Below, one piece after another: positions 1 through 8,699 of a stretch of 64,000 nt of DNA (position 1 is the first letter of the stretch; every line of letters begins with the position of its first letter). Position numbers and translations under genes: made by a program. Under the pieces are notes generated by a model that was not told the origin of the DNA, searched no databases, and saw nothing but the letters and a program-made list of their open reading frames with translations. Location: NCBI GenBank assembly GCA_001661245.1, contig KV454014.1, positions 1,339,942-1,403,941 on the forward strand, written 5' to 3'. This DNA comes from Pachysolen tannophilus NRRL Y-2460. Taxonomy: Eukaryota; Ascomycota; Pichiomycetes; Alaninales; Pachysolenaceae.

Positions 1-382
1 AAAAAAAAAAAAAATAAAAAAAAATATATAAAAATATACAAAAGTCTTAAATTGAATATATTATAAAAGAGCTTTTTTTTTTATTTTAAAAAAAATAAAA
101 AATTGTATTATTATTATTAATTTACTTAAATACTATTTGCTTTAATTTTCTTCCACTTAAAGCTTTAGTTCGGAACCGATTTAATTATTAAAAAAAAAAA
201 ATCAGAAAAATAGAAAAGTAAAAAAAAAAGGACCCCCAAAACAGGAACCATTGGGCATACGCGCACGATAAAATATTCAAAAAGAAAGAAAGAAAGAAAG
301 AAAGCAAGAAAAAAAATAAATCCCGGGCGTTTTGGAATAATCATTTTGGAATAAATAATCTTCTCCTTTTCGGAGAAGAAAG
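1..382. other. Intergenic, 3' side of choline kinase gene
   Basis: No gene is visible. The stretch is poly-A/T rich with an (AAAG)n microsatellite at about 281-304 and a short direct repeat of TTTTGGAATAA at 330-340 and 344-354. An 8-bp perfect hairpin (TCTTCTCC, 5-nt loop, GGAGAAGA) lies at 359-379, directly downstream of the choline kinase stop codon. Confidence 0.6.
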
Positions 383-2179
383 TTATAAGAATTCACAATC
401 CATAAATTTAACATCTTTTAATCTATCTTTATCTATTATATCTTTTTCAGTCAAATTTAATTGAATTAAATCTCCAATAAATATTCCATTTTTATTTAAA
501 GCATATTTGAAATAATCAAAATCATCATCTGAAACTTGATTATTTTCTTCAATTTCCAGTTCTTCTTCTTCATTTACTTCTTCTTCTTCTCCAAGATTTT
601 TAATTACATAACGTTCTCCATTTATACCTCCAATTTTATCAATATTAATATTAAATTTTGTAAATTCTTCTTCTTCAATTTTTTTAACAATTCCCCATAA
701 AGCCCAATAAACAGAATTTACAGGTCTCCAAAGAATACATTCATTATATAATTTTTTAATATCATCCATATCTTTATTAAGATTATTATTATTATTATTA
801 TTGTTATTAATAAATGCATGATATTGAATATAACTTCCAATAAAATTTAATCGTTCTTCTTTAGATGGATACATTTTTTCATCTAAATAATAAGATTTTT
901 CTGGATCATGATAATTTGCCATCCATTCACAAAAATGATTTGTTATATCATAAGCAGGTATATTACTACCAGAATATTCAAAATCAATAACAACTAATTT
1001 TTTATCAAATTTTGTAGAATCTGAAATTAAAGAATTTGAAGAATTATTATTTTGAGGAATTTGATATAATAAATTATTTATATTATTTTTTTGTGGTAAA
1101 ATTTCATTTAAATTTATTTCACTTGTTCCTGATACAATTTCATCAATTAAATCTTCTTCTTCTACATCAGAATTTTCATTATTATCTTGATATTCTTCTT
1201 CATTTTTTGGATTATAAAATAATAAATTACCATATTGTGTATCATTATGACAAAATACTAATTCATTAAAATATAATCCATTATTATAATTTTTATTTAA
1301 AAATTTTTTCAAATTTAAAACTTGTTGTTTATAAGTTTCAAAATCAACAATTAATAAATCTTTTTGTTGTTTAATTGAATAATTTTTTTCTTTAAAAATT
1401 TTTTCAATTATATCTATCCATTTAAAAATTAAATTCCAACACATTGGTCCCATTGATTTTTCTTCAACATCTAAAATAATACCTGTATGTAATTCTTTCA
1501 TTCTTCTTGCAATAATTCTAGAAATTTTAGGTTCTCTAATTTGTAAATGATTTAATGTAATTGAATTATTTAAAAATTGTTCAAATCTTCCATTTGTAAA
1601 ACATCCTAATAATTTGGGTCCAATATTTTTTTTCGATAATTTTGCTAAAATTTTTAATTCACTTTCACGATCAATAATTGAATCAATATTAGCACCATAA
1701 ATTCTTAATAATAATGGGTGATATTTTTTATAAGTAACTTTATAAATAACATTCGTTAATGCACCACTAATCCTCTCAATTTTTATTTCATTAATAGTCT
1801 TTTGATTAACATTTAATCTATGCCATTTCGATATCCCTAATTTTTGTAATATAGATATTAAATCTTGTTTGAAATAATCCAACGGTAACGTATTATCTAA
1901 GAAGGCTTTTATTGATTTCACCGATGAACTTCCAGAAGCACCTCCAGCACCTCCAGCACCAGCATTACCTCCGGCTCCTGTACTACCAACACCTCCAGCA
2001 CCGCCAACTCCAATTCCAATTCCTGCAATTGAAACAGAAGAACTTTCATTATCGCTAATATAAGAAAATCTCGAAGAAGTTGATGAAGATTTTCTAATCA
2101 ATGAAGGCCTCCTACTTTCATTAAAACTACCTCTATGCCTCGACCTTGGTCTCCTAACAGATGCTCTTGTATGATCCAT
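383..2179 (-). CDS. CKI1: Choline/ethanolamine kinase
   Basis: Cytosolic kinase for the first step of the Kennedy (CDP-choline) pathway: choline + ATP gives phosphocholine. The 598-residue product has the family hallmarks in order: an ATP-binding lobe with LLLRIYG near residue 176, the Brenner catalytic loop HNDTQYGN near residue 311, and the metal-binding IDFEYSG followed by DITNHFCEW near residues 397-418. These are the choline-kinase versions of the phosphotransferase motifs. The first ~110 residues are low complexity: Arg/Ser-rich, then a Gly/Ala-rich stretch around residues 52-87, as often seen in yeast Cki1 N-termini where phosphorylation regulates activity. Acidic and Asn-rich insertions split the C-lobe. 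EKI1 is the alternative name if substrate preference is ethanolamine; sequence alone does not separate them. The ATG at 2179 is the first in frame. Confidence 0.9.
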   Translation of the reverse strand: MDHTRASVRRPRSRHRGSFNESRRPSLIRKSSSTSSRFSYISDNESSSVSIAGIGIGVGGAGGVGSTGAGGNAGAGGAGGASGSSSVKSIKAFLDNTLPLDYFKQDLISILQKLGISKWHRLNVNQKTINEIKIERISGALTNVIYKVTYKKYHPLLLRIYGANIDSIIDRESELKILAKLSKKNIGPKLLGCFTNGRFEQFLNNSITLNHLQIREPKISRIIARRMKELHTGIILDVEEKSMGPMCWNLIFKWIDIIEKIFKEKNYSIKQQKDLLIVDFETYKQQVLNLKKFLNKNYNNGLYFNELVFCHNDTQYGNLLFYNPKNEEEYQDNNENSDVEEEDLIDEIVSGTSEINLNEILPQKNNINNLLYQIPQNNNSSNSLISDSTKFDKKLVVIDFEYSGSNIPAYDITNHFCEWMANYHDPEKSYYLDEKMYPSKEERLNFIGSYIQYHAFINNNNNNNNNLNKDMDDIKKLYNECILWRPVNSVYWALWGIVKKIEEEEFTKFNINIDKIGGINGERYVIKNLGEEEEVNEEEELEIEENNQVSDDDFDYFKYALNKNGIFIGDLIQLNLTEKDIIDKDRLKDVKFMDCEFL

Positions 2180-2522
2180 CTACACCTCTGTCTTTTAATA
2201 ATCCTACTATCCTACTATCCTACTATAACACAATCACACTATCACACTATCCAACATATAATATATATATATATATATACGTTTTTTTATTTTAATTTAT
2301 TTTATATATTTATTACCTTAACTACTTATCAGCAAACCTTTTATCTTTTGATTTGAGCTGCCTAAATTTTTGTCCCTTCTTTTTGTTGGAATGAAAAATT
2401 TACTAAACAATTTTAGTCGTGTAACTCTATGCAACAACAACAAACAACAATAATAAACAACCATCTTTTAGCATGTGATTTTTCAAAATTTTCCAAAATT
2501 TTCCAAAATTTTTCAAGTTTTC
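2180..2522. other. Intergenic between choline kinase and PEX7
   Basis: About 340 bp of AT-rich DNA with short TA repeats near 2262-2279 and a CCTACTAT-type repeat near 2203-2225 just upstream of the choline kinase start. No gene or clear regulatory site is visible. Confidence 0.5.
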
Positions 2523-3521
2523 CTATGTTCTCTTGGTATCCCAGACGTAAACCATTTCATCCCAACCAACGGTTACCAGCCATCCTGGATCTCCCCAGAG
2601 ACACCAGTCTCCTCCAATTACAAATTCTTTATGTAAGGAAAAAATATTTTCACTACCATGATTAAATCTTCTATTTATTCCGGGTAAATTTTGATCAGTC
2701 TTATCACTCCAAATTCTAGCTGTCATATCGTATGAACAACTTAAAATTTTATCACTATAATGTGGAGACCAAGTGACATTTCTTATTGCGAATTCATGTC
2801 CTAACAATTCATTTATTGGATTTCCTGTTCTTATCATTCTAAGATCCCAAATATTTATTGATTTATCAACACCAGCAGTTGCAATTATTGTTGGTCTATA
2901 TTTATTCCAATCACAACTAAGACATTCCATTCCATGTTGTGCTATAAAATCCATTTGTAAAGGTTTTGGAGAACGAATATCCCAAGTTTGTAAATTTGAA
3001 TTAGAACTACATGAAATTAAAGTATTTGAATCATGTGGAGAAAATTTTGCTTGATAAATACATTGATTTTGTTGTTCATTATTTATATTTAAAAGAGTTA
3101 ATATTGAATCATTTCTATTTGGTGACCATATCTTGATTGTACTATCCCATGAAGAAGAACAAAAAATTGTCTTATCAATTAAATTCCAATTAACTGAAAA
3201 AACTTCTCTCTTATGTTCTTTAAATTTTTTAATTGGAAATTTTTGTAAAGTCAGATCAAATAAAAAAATTGAACCATCACCATTTGCAGTTATTACATGA
3301 TTTTCATGAACCTCAGACCATGATAAATCAAATAATCCATCCTGAGTATCGAAAAAATTCTCTTGTACAATCTCTCCATTGGCAGAAATATTTAAAATAT
3401 ATAATCTTCCATTACCTACAAGTCCATAATTTGAAGATGTAGCAACTGCTAGTTTATTATCATAAAAAGGTGAATATTTCAGAGCATACCCATTAAAGCC
3501 AGCAGTACGAAATGATAACAT
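2523..3521 (-). CDS. PEX7: Peroxin-7, PTS2 receptor (WD40 protein)
   Basis: Soluble receptor that carries proteins with an N-terminal PTS2 signal to the peroxisome. The 332-residue product starts MLSFRTAGFNGYALKYSPF, which matches the Pex7 N-terminus (L-F-G-Y-YSPF), followed by LAVATSSNYGLVGNGRLYIL, also family-typical. WD40 repeats run through the protein, with clear blades ending WDSTIKIW, TWDIRSP, KSINIWDLR, ARIWSDK and VYVWDTK. The length fits the family (~320-375). I start at ATG 3521: the frame is open 12 bases further up but only with a GTG. A CTG codon encodes the residue after Trp in GWLVTVGWDE, where a hydrophobic residue is expected. Confidence 0.93.
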   Translation of the reverse strand: MLSFRTAGFNGYALKYSPFYDNKLAVATSSNYGLVGNGRLYILNISANGEIVQENFFDTQDGLFDLSWSEVHENHVITANGDGSIFLFDLTLQKFPIKKFKEHKREVFSVNWNLIDKTIFCSSSWDSTIKIWSPNRNDSILTLLNINNEQQNQCIYQAKFSPHDSNTLISCSSNSNLQTWDIRSPKPLQMDFIAQHGMECLSCDWNKYRPTIIATAGVDKSINIWDLRMIRTGNPINELLGHEFAIRNVTWSPHYSDKILSCSYDMTARIWSDKTDQNLPGINRRFNHGSENIFSLHKEFVIGGDWCLWGDPGWLVTVGWDEMVYVWDTKRT

Positions 3522-4054
3522 CTCCTCCCCCACCTAAACAAAATTTTTACAACTTTCTGTTTTTTCTTTCTTTTCTTGCTCTAATCACACCTTCTAAAAG
3601 AAAACAAAAACAAAAAAAAAAAAATCTTCAATTCAAAATCTTATTACTCCATCCATATAGTTAATACTAATATAAACTTGGGGACCAAAAGATTACTATC
3701 AATCTATTTTCCTACCTTGGTAATAACTCTCTTTCTTTTACACTACAAATTGAAATCGGCTCGGCCAAAAAAAAAAGAAAAAAAGAGAGAAACTGTTTTG
3801 AGCCCACGCGCACTACTTTTGTGGGTTTTTTCATTTCTTTCTTTTTGGCCTGTAAAATAGATATTCCTCTTTAGGAAAGATGTAAATACAGGCTAAGCGA
3901 CATATTCCTTGAGCAGGACGATATCTGGGGATGGGTTCTTCCCATTCTTTAAACACTTTTATATTATCTTTATATTATCTTAAATTCTTTTTGAGAGCTC
4001 GTCGTAGTGGTGGTGGTGTTTCTGTTATTAGACTATAGGGTATTAGAAGTGATA
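3522..4054. other. Divergent promoter region of PEX7 and the KH-domain gene
   Basis: About 530 bp between two divergent genes. Poly-A and T/C-rich tracts lie at 3600-3625 and 3768-3845. An open reading frame at 3678-3860 is low complexity and unsupported. The reading frame of the KH gene stays open upstream to 4007 but contains no ATG there. Confidence 0.5.
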
Positions 4055-6916
4055 ATGACTGACCAGGAAAAGATAATAGTTACAATTCCATTTTATTATT
4101 TTTCATTTACCAAGCCTGATTCTAAAAGCTTAATCTATGAAAATATTGAACATGTTCGTTGGGAATTAGTGAACAACAATTTAAATGTAAACAATTTGAC
4201 ATTTATTAAAACATATATAATTGAGTTGAAACTGAAATATGCAAATGAGAATGTGGATATCATTTTAAATGATTCAAGATTAGATGAAAGTAATAAATTT
4301 GTCATAAACATTATAGGATTTGATATAAGTTTAGTTAATGAGATAAAACTGAAATTATTGCAAAATTATAATAGAATAGTGAAAAAAGATGATTTTTTAT
4401 TTATCAACAAAGTTAGAGATAATTATCTATTTAGTGAAACTGGTCATTTGAAAAAAGAATTTACATCTTCATTAGATAATATTTGCAAATATTGTAAAAT
4501 ATCAATTTCAATACAACAAAAAGATTTAAACAATTTTGGAATTAATTTTATCAGTTTTTATACAGCAAGTATTATGGCAGAAAATAGAATACGACTCGCA
4601 ATTGATAGTTTAAATCCAATTCTTTATGTTGATTATATAGATCTCAAATCAGTATCAATTTTACCCTTAATTGGTGGTATCAAATTCAATAATTTTAAAC
4701 AAATTGTTAAACAAACAAATTGTCATTTATATTTACCAAATGTTTTATCTACAGTATCTGTCAATAATGATATATCAGAAAATGAAGTAGAAACTAAGAT
4801 TTTCATTACAGGTTTAAAATCTCAAGTTTTCTTAACAAAACATTTACTTTCAAAATTGATTAAAAATTTTACAAATGTTGACAATACTAAAACTACAAAT
4901 TTATTTATTAAAAATTGTTTGGCAAATACTACGAAAAAAGATTTAATAATCTTGTTAAATCATGAAGATGAGCCATTACAACAAATTATCTATAATAATG
5001 GATGTTTTATTCAACTTTCTTCTTTGGGCAGTGAATCAAAAGATGAAACTATTATTCATTTCCAAGCTTCCAATTCAGAAGCTATTGAAAATTCTATAAA
5101 TGAAGTAATGGCTTTGTTTGGTAACTATTATAATGTGATTTGTAATTTAGACTCTGTGGATCCCGGTTATATTAATAACTTTATTAGTGAAATTTTATTC
5201 AAAACAAACAACATAATAACATTAAATGGTAAACAGTTGAAGATTTGTGGTCCTCGTTCAGATATCAAAAGATCAGTTTCAACATTAAATAGCTTACAAT
5301 TTTCAAACAATTCAGCGTTTAGTAATATTAAATATCAGATTGAATTGGACAACGAGGAAAGGGATTTTATTGGAGGCAAAAAAAATGGTAAAATGCTCAA
5401 GATTATGAATAATTCAAAAGTTCTGCTTAAGATACTTCTGTACACTGAACATAATTTTATAATCGAATTACATGCTAGTACTTTAAATGACTCAATTATT
5501 GGGTTAAAATTATTAGAAGATGAATTACCAACTACTTTAACTTTCAATGTTCCAGAAAGTTTCCATAGACAAATTATAGGAGTTGGTGGGTCAACTGTCC
5601 AAACAATTATGAGAAAATACAATGTTTTCATAAAATTTTCAAACACGTTTGTTTATGAAAATAGTAATACTACAAATCTGGAGCAAATGTTTAGTCCAGT
5701 TCAATCTTTTATCAGAAAAGATAATGTTATAATTAAATGTCCTTCAAAAAATGGTTGTAATGTTCCTTATGCCCAATTAGAATTAAAAAAATTGGTAGAA
5801 AACTGTTCAAATTCAAATTATTATAGTACATTTATTAAACTATCAAGGTCTTCATGGAGACTTCTTTCCAACAATTCTATTGGTATTAATAATGAAACTT
5901 TGAAACTAAATGAAAATACCTCAAATTCAAATTTCATAAACGATTTGGAGAAAAGAACAAATACTTTAATAAATTATAGTCAATTTGAACCGTCAAACTC
6001 AATAGAATTATTAGAAATTAAAGGTATTGATAAAAATTCAGTTGAATGTTCCAAGATTTTTGAAAAAGATTATATGCCTTTGAATTATGAATTCAAATTA
6101 TCATTCAATAAAGATTTTTACAAAATTTATTTATTTGATAAAAATGGTAAACTGAGTTTACAAAAATTTGGAATTGATCAAAAAAATGTTGGGTATAAAT
6201 TTTTAAATCAAATTATAGTACCTTTCAAGATTATGTATAACATTGAAGTACAAGCTTTTTATGATCCAAAATTAGAAAATGATGAAGAAGATTTGTTTAA
6301 TAATAATAAAAGCAAAGAGAATGATTTGGAAAATACAACGAGAACTTCGTTATTAACGATTTCTAATAACGTAAAAAATTATTGTTCAGAGCTCAGATTT
6401 GATGATTTTAATAACAACAATAATGGCACTGCTGTTAATCCACAGTTTCACTCTATAATATTAACTTTCTTTAAAGAATCAGAAAAGCATATAAAAGATT
6501 GTATTGAAATAATGACAAATTTCTTAAGAGAAAATAATTTTATGATCATTGATAAGGCAATGGTTGAAAACAAAAGTTATATAGTAAATGGTTCTTGCTT
6601 TAAGCATTTACAAAATAATAAAGAAAACTTTTGTTTCCAACAACAACCATCACAGCCGGAACCCATACAACCGCCGCGATTACAACCTACTTTTACCGCT
6701 AATCATCAACAACTTCTACAATCACAGCAAGAAGTTACAAATCAAGATTTAACTTATAGCTACAATAATAATGAAAGAATTCCTTTAAGGTCTAACGATA
6801 CAAATTTACAATATGCAATTAACAACAAATTACCAATTTTAAACAATCATCAGTTTTTCAGTAACAATAATAATAATAAAACTAATACACATAACACTCT
6901 GTTACCCAAGTTTTAA
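4055..6916 (+). CDS. Multi-KH-domain RNA-binding protein, YLL032C-like
   Basis: Predicted RNA-binding protein of 953 residues. At least three KH-like segments are readable: IGGIKFNNFKQIV near residue 205, DFIGGKKNGKMLKIM near 438 and, most canonical, RQIIGVGGSTVQTIMRKY near 506-522 with the GxxG loop. The C-terminal ~120 residues are Gln/Asn/Pro rich. Overall organisation resembles the S. cerevisiae KH protein YLL032C (825 residues, function poorly defined) rather than Scp160 or Hek2; this match is from memory of the family and is tentative. The start is ATG 4055 (MTDQEK); the frame upstream to 4007 lacks an ATG. Probably cytoplasmic, as no signal or membrane segment is visible. Confidence 0.7.
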   Translation: MTDQEKIIVTIPFYYFSFTKPDSKSLIYENIEHVRWELVNNNLNVNNLTFIKTYIIELKLKYANENVDIILNDSRLDESNKFVINIIGFDISLVNEIKLKLLQNYNRIVKKDDFLFINKVRDNYLFSETGHLKKEFTSSLDNICKYCKISISIQQKDLNNFGINFISFYTASIMAENRIRLAIDSLNPILYVDYIDLKSVSILPLIGGIKFNNFKQIVKQTNCHLYLPNVLSTVSVNNDISENEVETKIFITGLKSQVFLTKHLLSKLIKNFTNVDNTKTTNLFIKNCLANTTKKDLIILLNHEDEPLQQIIYNNGCFIQLSSLGSESKDETIIHFQASNSEAIENSINEVMALFGNYYNVICNLDSVDPGYINNFISEILFKTNNIITLNGKQLKICGPRSDIKRSVSTLNSLQFSNNSAFSNIKYQIELDNEERDFIGGKKNGKMLKIMNNSKVLLKILLYTEHNFIIELHASTLNDSIIGLKLLEDELPTTLTFNVPESFHRQIIGVGGSTVQTIMRKYNVFIKFSNTFVYENSNTTNLEQMFSPVQSFIRKDNVIIKCPSKNGCNVPYAQLELKKLVENCSNSNYYSTFIKLSRSSWRLLSNNSIGINNETLKLNENTSNSNFINDLEKRTNTLINYSQFEPSNSIELLEIKGIDKNSVECSKIFEKDYMPLNYEFKLSFNKDFYKIYLFDKNGKLSLQKFGIDQKNVGYKFLNQIIVPFKIMYNIEVQAFYDPKLENDEEDLFNNNKSKENDLENTTRTSLLTISNNVKNYCSELRFDDFNNNNNGTAVNPQFHSIILTFFKESEKHIKDCIEIMTNFLRENNFMIIDKAMVENKSYIVNGSCFKHLQNNKENFCFQQQPSQPEPIQPPRLQPTFTANHQQLLQSQQEVTNQDLTYSYNNNERIPLRSNDTNLQYAINNKLPILNNHQFFSNNNNNKTNTHNTLLPKF

Positions 6917-6917
6917 A

Positions 6918-6948
<31 letters not shown>

Positions 6949-7298
6949 AATACATTTTTTACTTTTCTATAGTTCATTAGTATACTCTCATTAAATATAC
7001 AAACCTAACTTTGATACCTCATTAACTTGAATACTTTAATGAACTGGTCATCTAAAATCTTGTTTTAATAATATATTCGGGGTACATCGAAGCTTTTATG
7101 CACTACTAGAATTACTTGCATGATATTAAAAGTAAATAAGGTGAGTACAAGAATTATCACAAAGTTCTAGTTCTTCTTCTGTTTATGATATAAAAAGACA
7201 GTTATTTCCACCTAATCTGAATTGCTTTAAAGTTTAATCTCTCTATTTATATAATTTTTTGTTTTTTTCAATATTATTTCATTGAAGTTTAAAAAGTG
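6917..7298. other. Intergenic between KH gene and small mitochondrial-type gene
   Basis: A T run of over 20 bases follows the KH gene stop (about 6925-6948). The rest is AT-rich promoter-like sequence. No gene is seen. Confidence 0.5.
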
Positions 7299-7601
7299 AT
7301 GATGTTAAAATCAAACGTCTGTAGGTTTATGCAAAAACAGGCCATTGCAACAAGAAGCCCAGTTATTCTTTCAAGAAGAAATTTCAATATTGTTTCTTCA
7401 AAACCAAAAGTTAAAGAGCCAAAGGAAAAACCAGAAGATACTCATTCGGCAAGTTTCAAGCCACAGGAAGAAAAAATACCAGAGACAGAAATAGCTCACG
7501 ATAGAGAAATTGTATCTGAAAATGTAAAAGGTTACAAAGACTTACAGGATAAGGGATCCAAAGTTGAGTTGGAACAAGAACGTCCGGAAGATGAAATGTG
7601 A
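7299..7601 (+). CDS. Small protein with mitochondrial presequence, function unknown
   Basis: A 100-residue protein that I do not recognise. The first ~33 residues hold Arg/Lys and hydroxylated residues with no acidic residue (MMLKSNVCRFMQKQ through LSRRNFNIVSS), a typical mitochondrial matrix presequence. The rest is highly charged and Glu/Lys/Pro rich with a strongly acidic tail ending ERPEDEM, so the mature part is probably small and intrinsically disordered. Start is ATG 7299 (a second ATG follows at once); a GTG precedes it. The gene stands alone between ~380 and ~525 bp of non-coding DNA. The presequence-like bias argues that it is real, but homology would need to be shown. Confidence 0.6.
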   Translation: MMLKSNVCRFMQKQAIATRSPVILSRRNFNIVSSKPKVKEPKEKPEDTHSASFKPQEEKIPETEIAHDREIVSENVKGYKDLQDKGSKVELEQERPEDEM

Positions 7602-8126
7602 TATGTTTTTTCATTTATCTAATTATTACTTTTTCTATATGTGATTAGTTAATTTTATCATATAGTTATGGCGAACTTGAACGAAAAAACCTTGTTAAAT
7701 TAGTTCATTTTTTTCATTTTTATCTTTATTTATATATATATGTATATGTATATATTCATTTATTTATTCCAATAAGTTACATTTATCCGCTTAAAATCAA
7801 TTATTTATTCTGATGACTTTATTTGAATTTTGACTTATCGTCATCAGAAAAAAAAAAAAATTAAAACATAAATGAAAATAATTAGGAAAATAGTTTTATT
7901 AGCTTGTATTGACCTTAATTCTAAATATGCTATTAAATGAAATAATGTAAATGATATACGCCAAAATAAAATAAATAAATAAAGAAAAAAATGAAATAAT
8001 AATAAAAGAAAAAAAGGAAAGCAACTTCTATCAAACGGAAAATATGAAAGTGAAGAGACAGGAAAAAAATTGCTTTCCGTCTTGCTTGCGGAAATTGGAT
8101 GTTTTGGTGAGTAATCTCTTAAAAAT
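7602..8126. other. Intergenic, convergent 3' region
   Basis: Contains TA/TATG repeats near 7731-7753 and A-rich DNA. Open frames here (for example 7844-8185 minus) are low complexity and overlap the repeat gene. No supported gene. Confidence 0.5.
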
Positions 8127-8699
8127 TCATTTAGAAATTGGCTCACCTTTACGCAATTCTTCTTCAGACCATCTTTTTTCAGCATCTAAAAACTCGGCTT
8201 GTAATGCATCTCTCTTTGAAATTGGTTCACCTTTACGTAATTCCTCTTCAGACCATCTCTTTTTGGCATCTAAAAATTCAGCTTTCAATGCCTCTCTTTT
8301 TGAAATTGGTTCACCTTTACGCAATTCCTCTTCAGACCATCTTTTCTCAGCATCTAAAAACTCGGCTTGTAATGCCTCTCTTTTCGAAATTGGTTCACCT
8401 TTACGCAATTCTTCTTCAGACCATCTCTTTTTAATCTCTAAAAATTCGGCTTGTAATGCATCTCTCTTTGAAATTGGTTCACCTTTACGCAATTCTTCTT
8501 CAGACCATCTTTTCTCGGCATCCAAAAATTCGGCCTGCAGTGCTTCTCTTTTTGAAATTGGTTCACCATATTCTAACTCTTCTTCAGTCCAAGGTTGAGC
8601 TTCTCTTTTCAAACTTTGACCGGAAATGGAAACTGGAGCGGCGTTGGTAAAACATAAAAATGTTAAAATTGAAATCAAAACTGTTGATGAAAACTTCAT
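8127..8699 (-). CDS. α-factor-like secreted repeat pheromone precursor (Kex2-processed)
   Basis: A 190-residue precursor. A signal peptide (MKFSSTVLISILTFLCFTNA) is followed by a very short pro-region to a first Lys-Arg. Then come one variant unit and five 28-residue units of the form spacer-KR-peptide-KR. The peptide in all five units is WSEEELRKGEPIS (13 residues); the first, variant unit reads WTEEELEYGEPIS after Glu-Ala-Gln-Pro. Budding-yeast α-factors are 13-mers such as WHWLQLKPGQPMY, and the pattern W1, L6, basic 7, G9, P11 is shared; Lachancea kluyveri α-factor also has KGEP at 8-11. Spacers begin Glu/Asp-Ala, as trimmed by Ste13. The last unit ends Ser-Lys-stop. Odd points: no N-glycosylation sites, no long pro-region, and an unusually acidic peptide. 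The alternative is another Kex2-processed repeat protein. ATG 8699 is chosen because the signal peptide starts there. Confidence 0.75.
   Translation of the reverse strand: MKFSSTVLISILTFLCFTNAAPVSISGQSLKREAQPWTEEELEYGEPISKREALQAEFLDAEKRWSEEELRKGEPISKRDALQAEFLEIKKRWSEEELRKGEPISKREALQAEFLDAEKRWSEEELRKGEPISKREALKAEFLDAKKRWSEEELRKGEPISKRDALQAEFLDAEKRWSEEELRKGEPISK
8130..8546 (-). repeat. Tandem 84-bp coding repeat, five units
   Basis: Five head-to-tail units of 84 bp inside the pheromone-like gene, each encoding spacer (EALQAEFLDAE-type), Lys-Arg, the 13-residue peptide and Lys-Arg. The units differ by scattered synonymous changes in the peptide part and by amino-acid changes in the spacer. Confidence 0.9.

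Noticed and set aside
7844-8185. 113-residue minus-strand frame beside the repeat gene
   Set aside because: Phe/Leu-rich translation of A-rich DNA that overlaps the pheromone-like gene; no independent support.
8044-8598. Plus-strand repeat frame of 184 residues over the 84-bp repeats
   Set aside because: A shadow of the minus-strand gene: repeat length is a multiple of three, so all frames stay open. It lacks a signal peptide and Kex2 sites.
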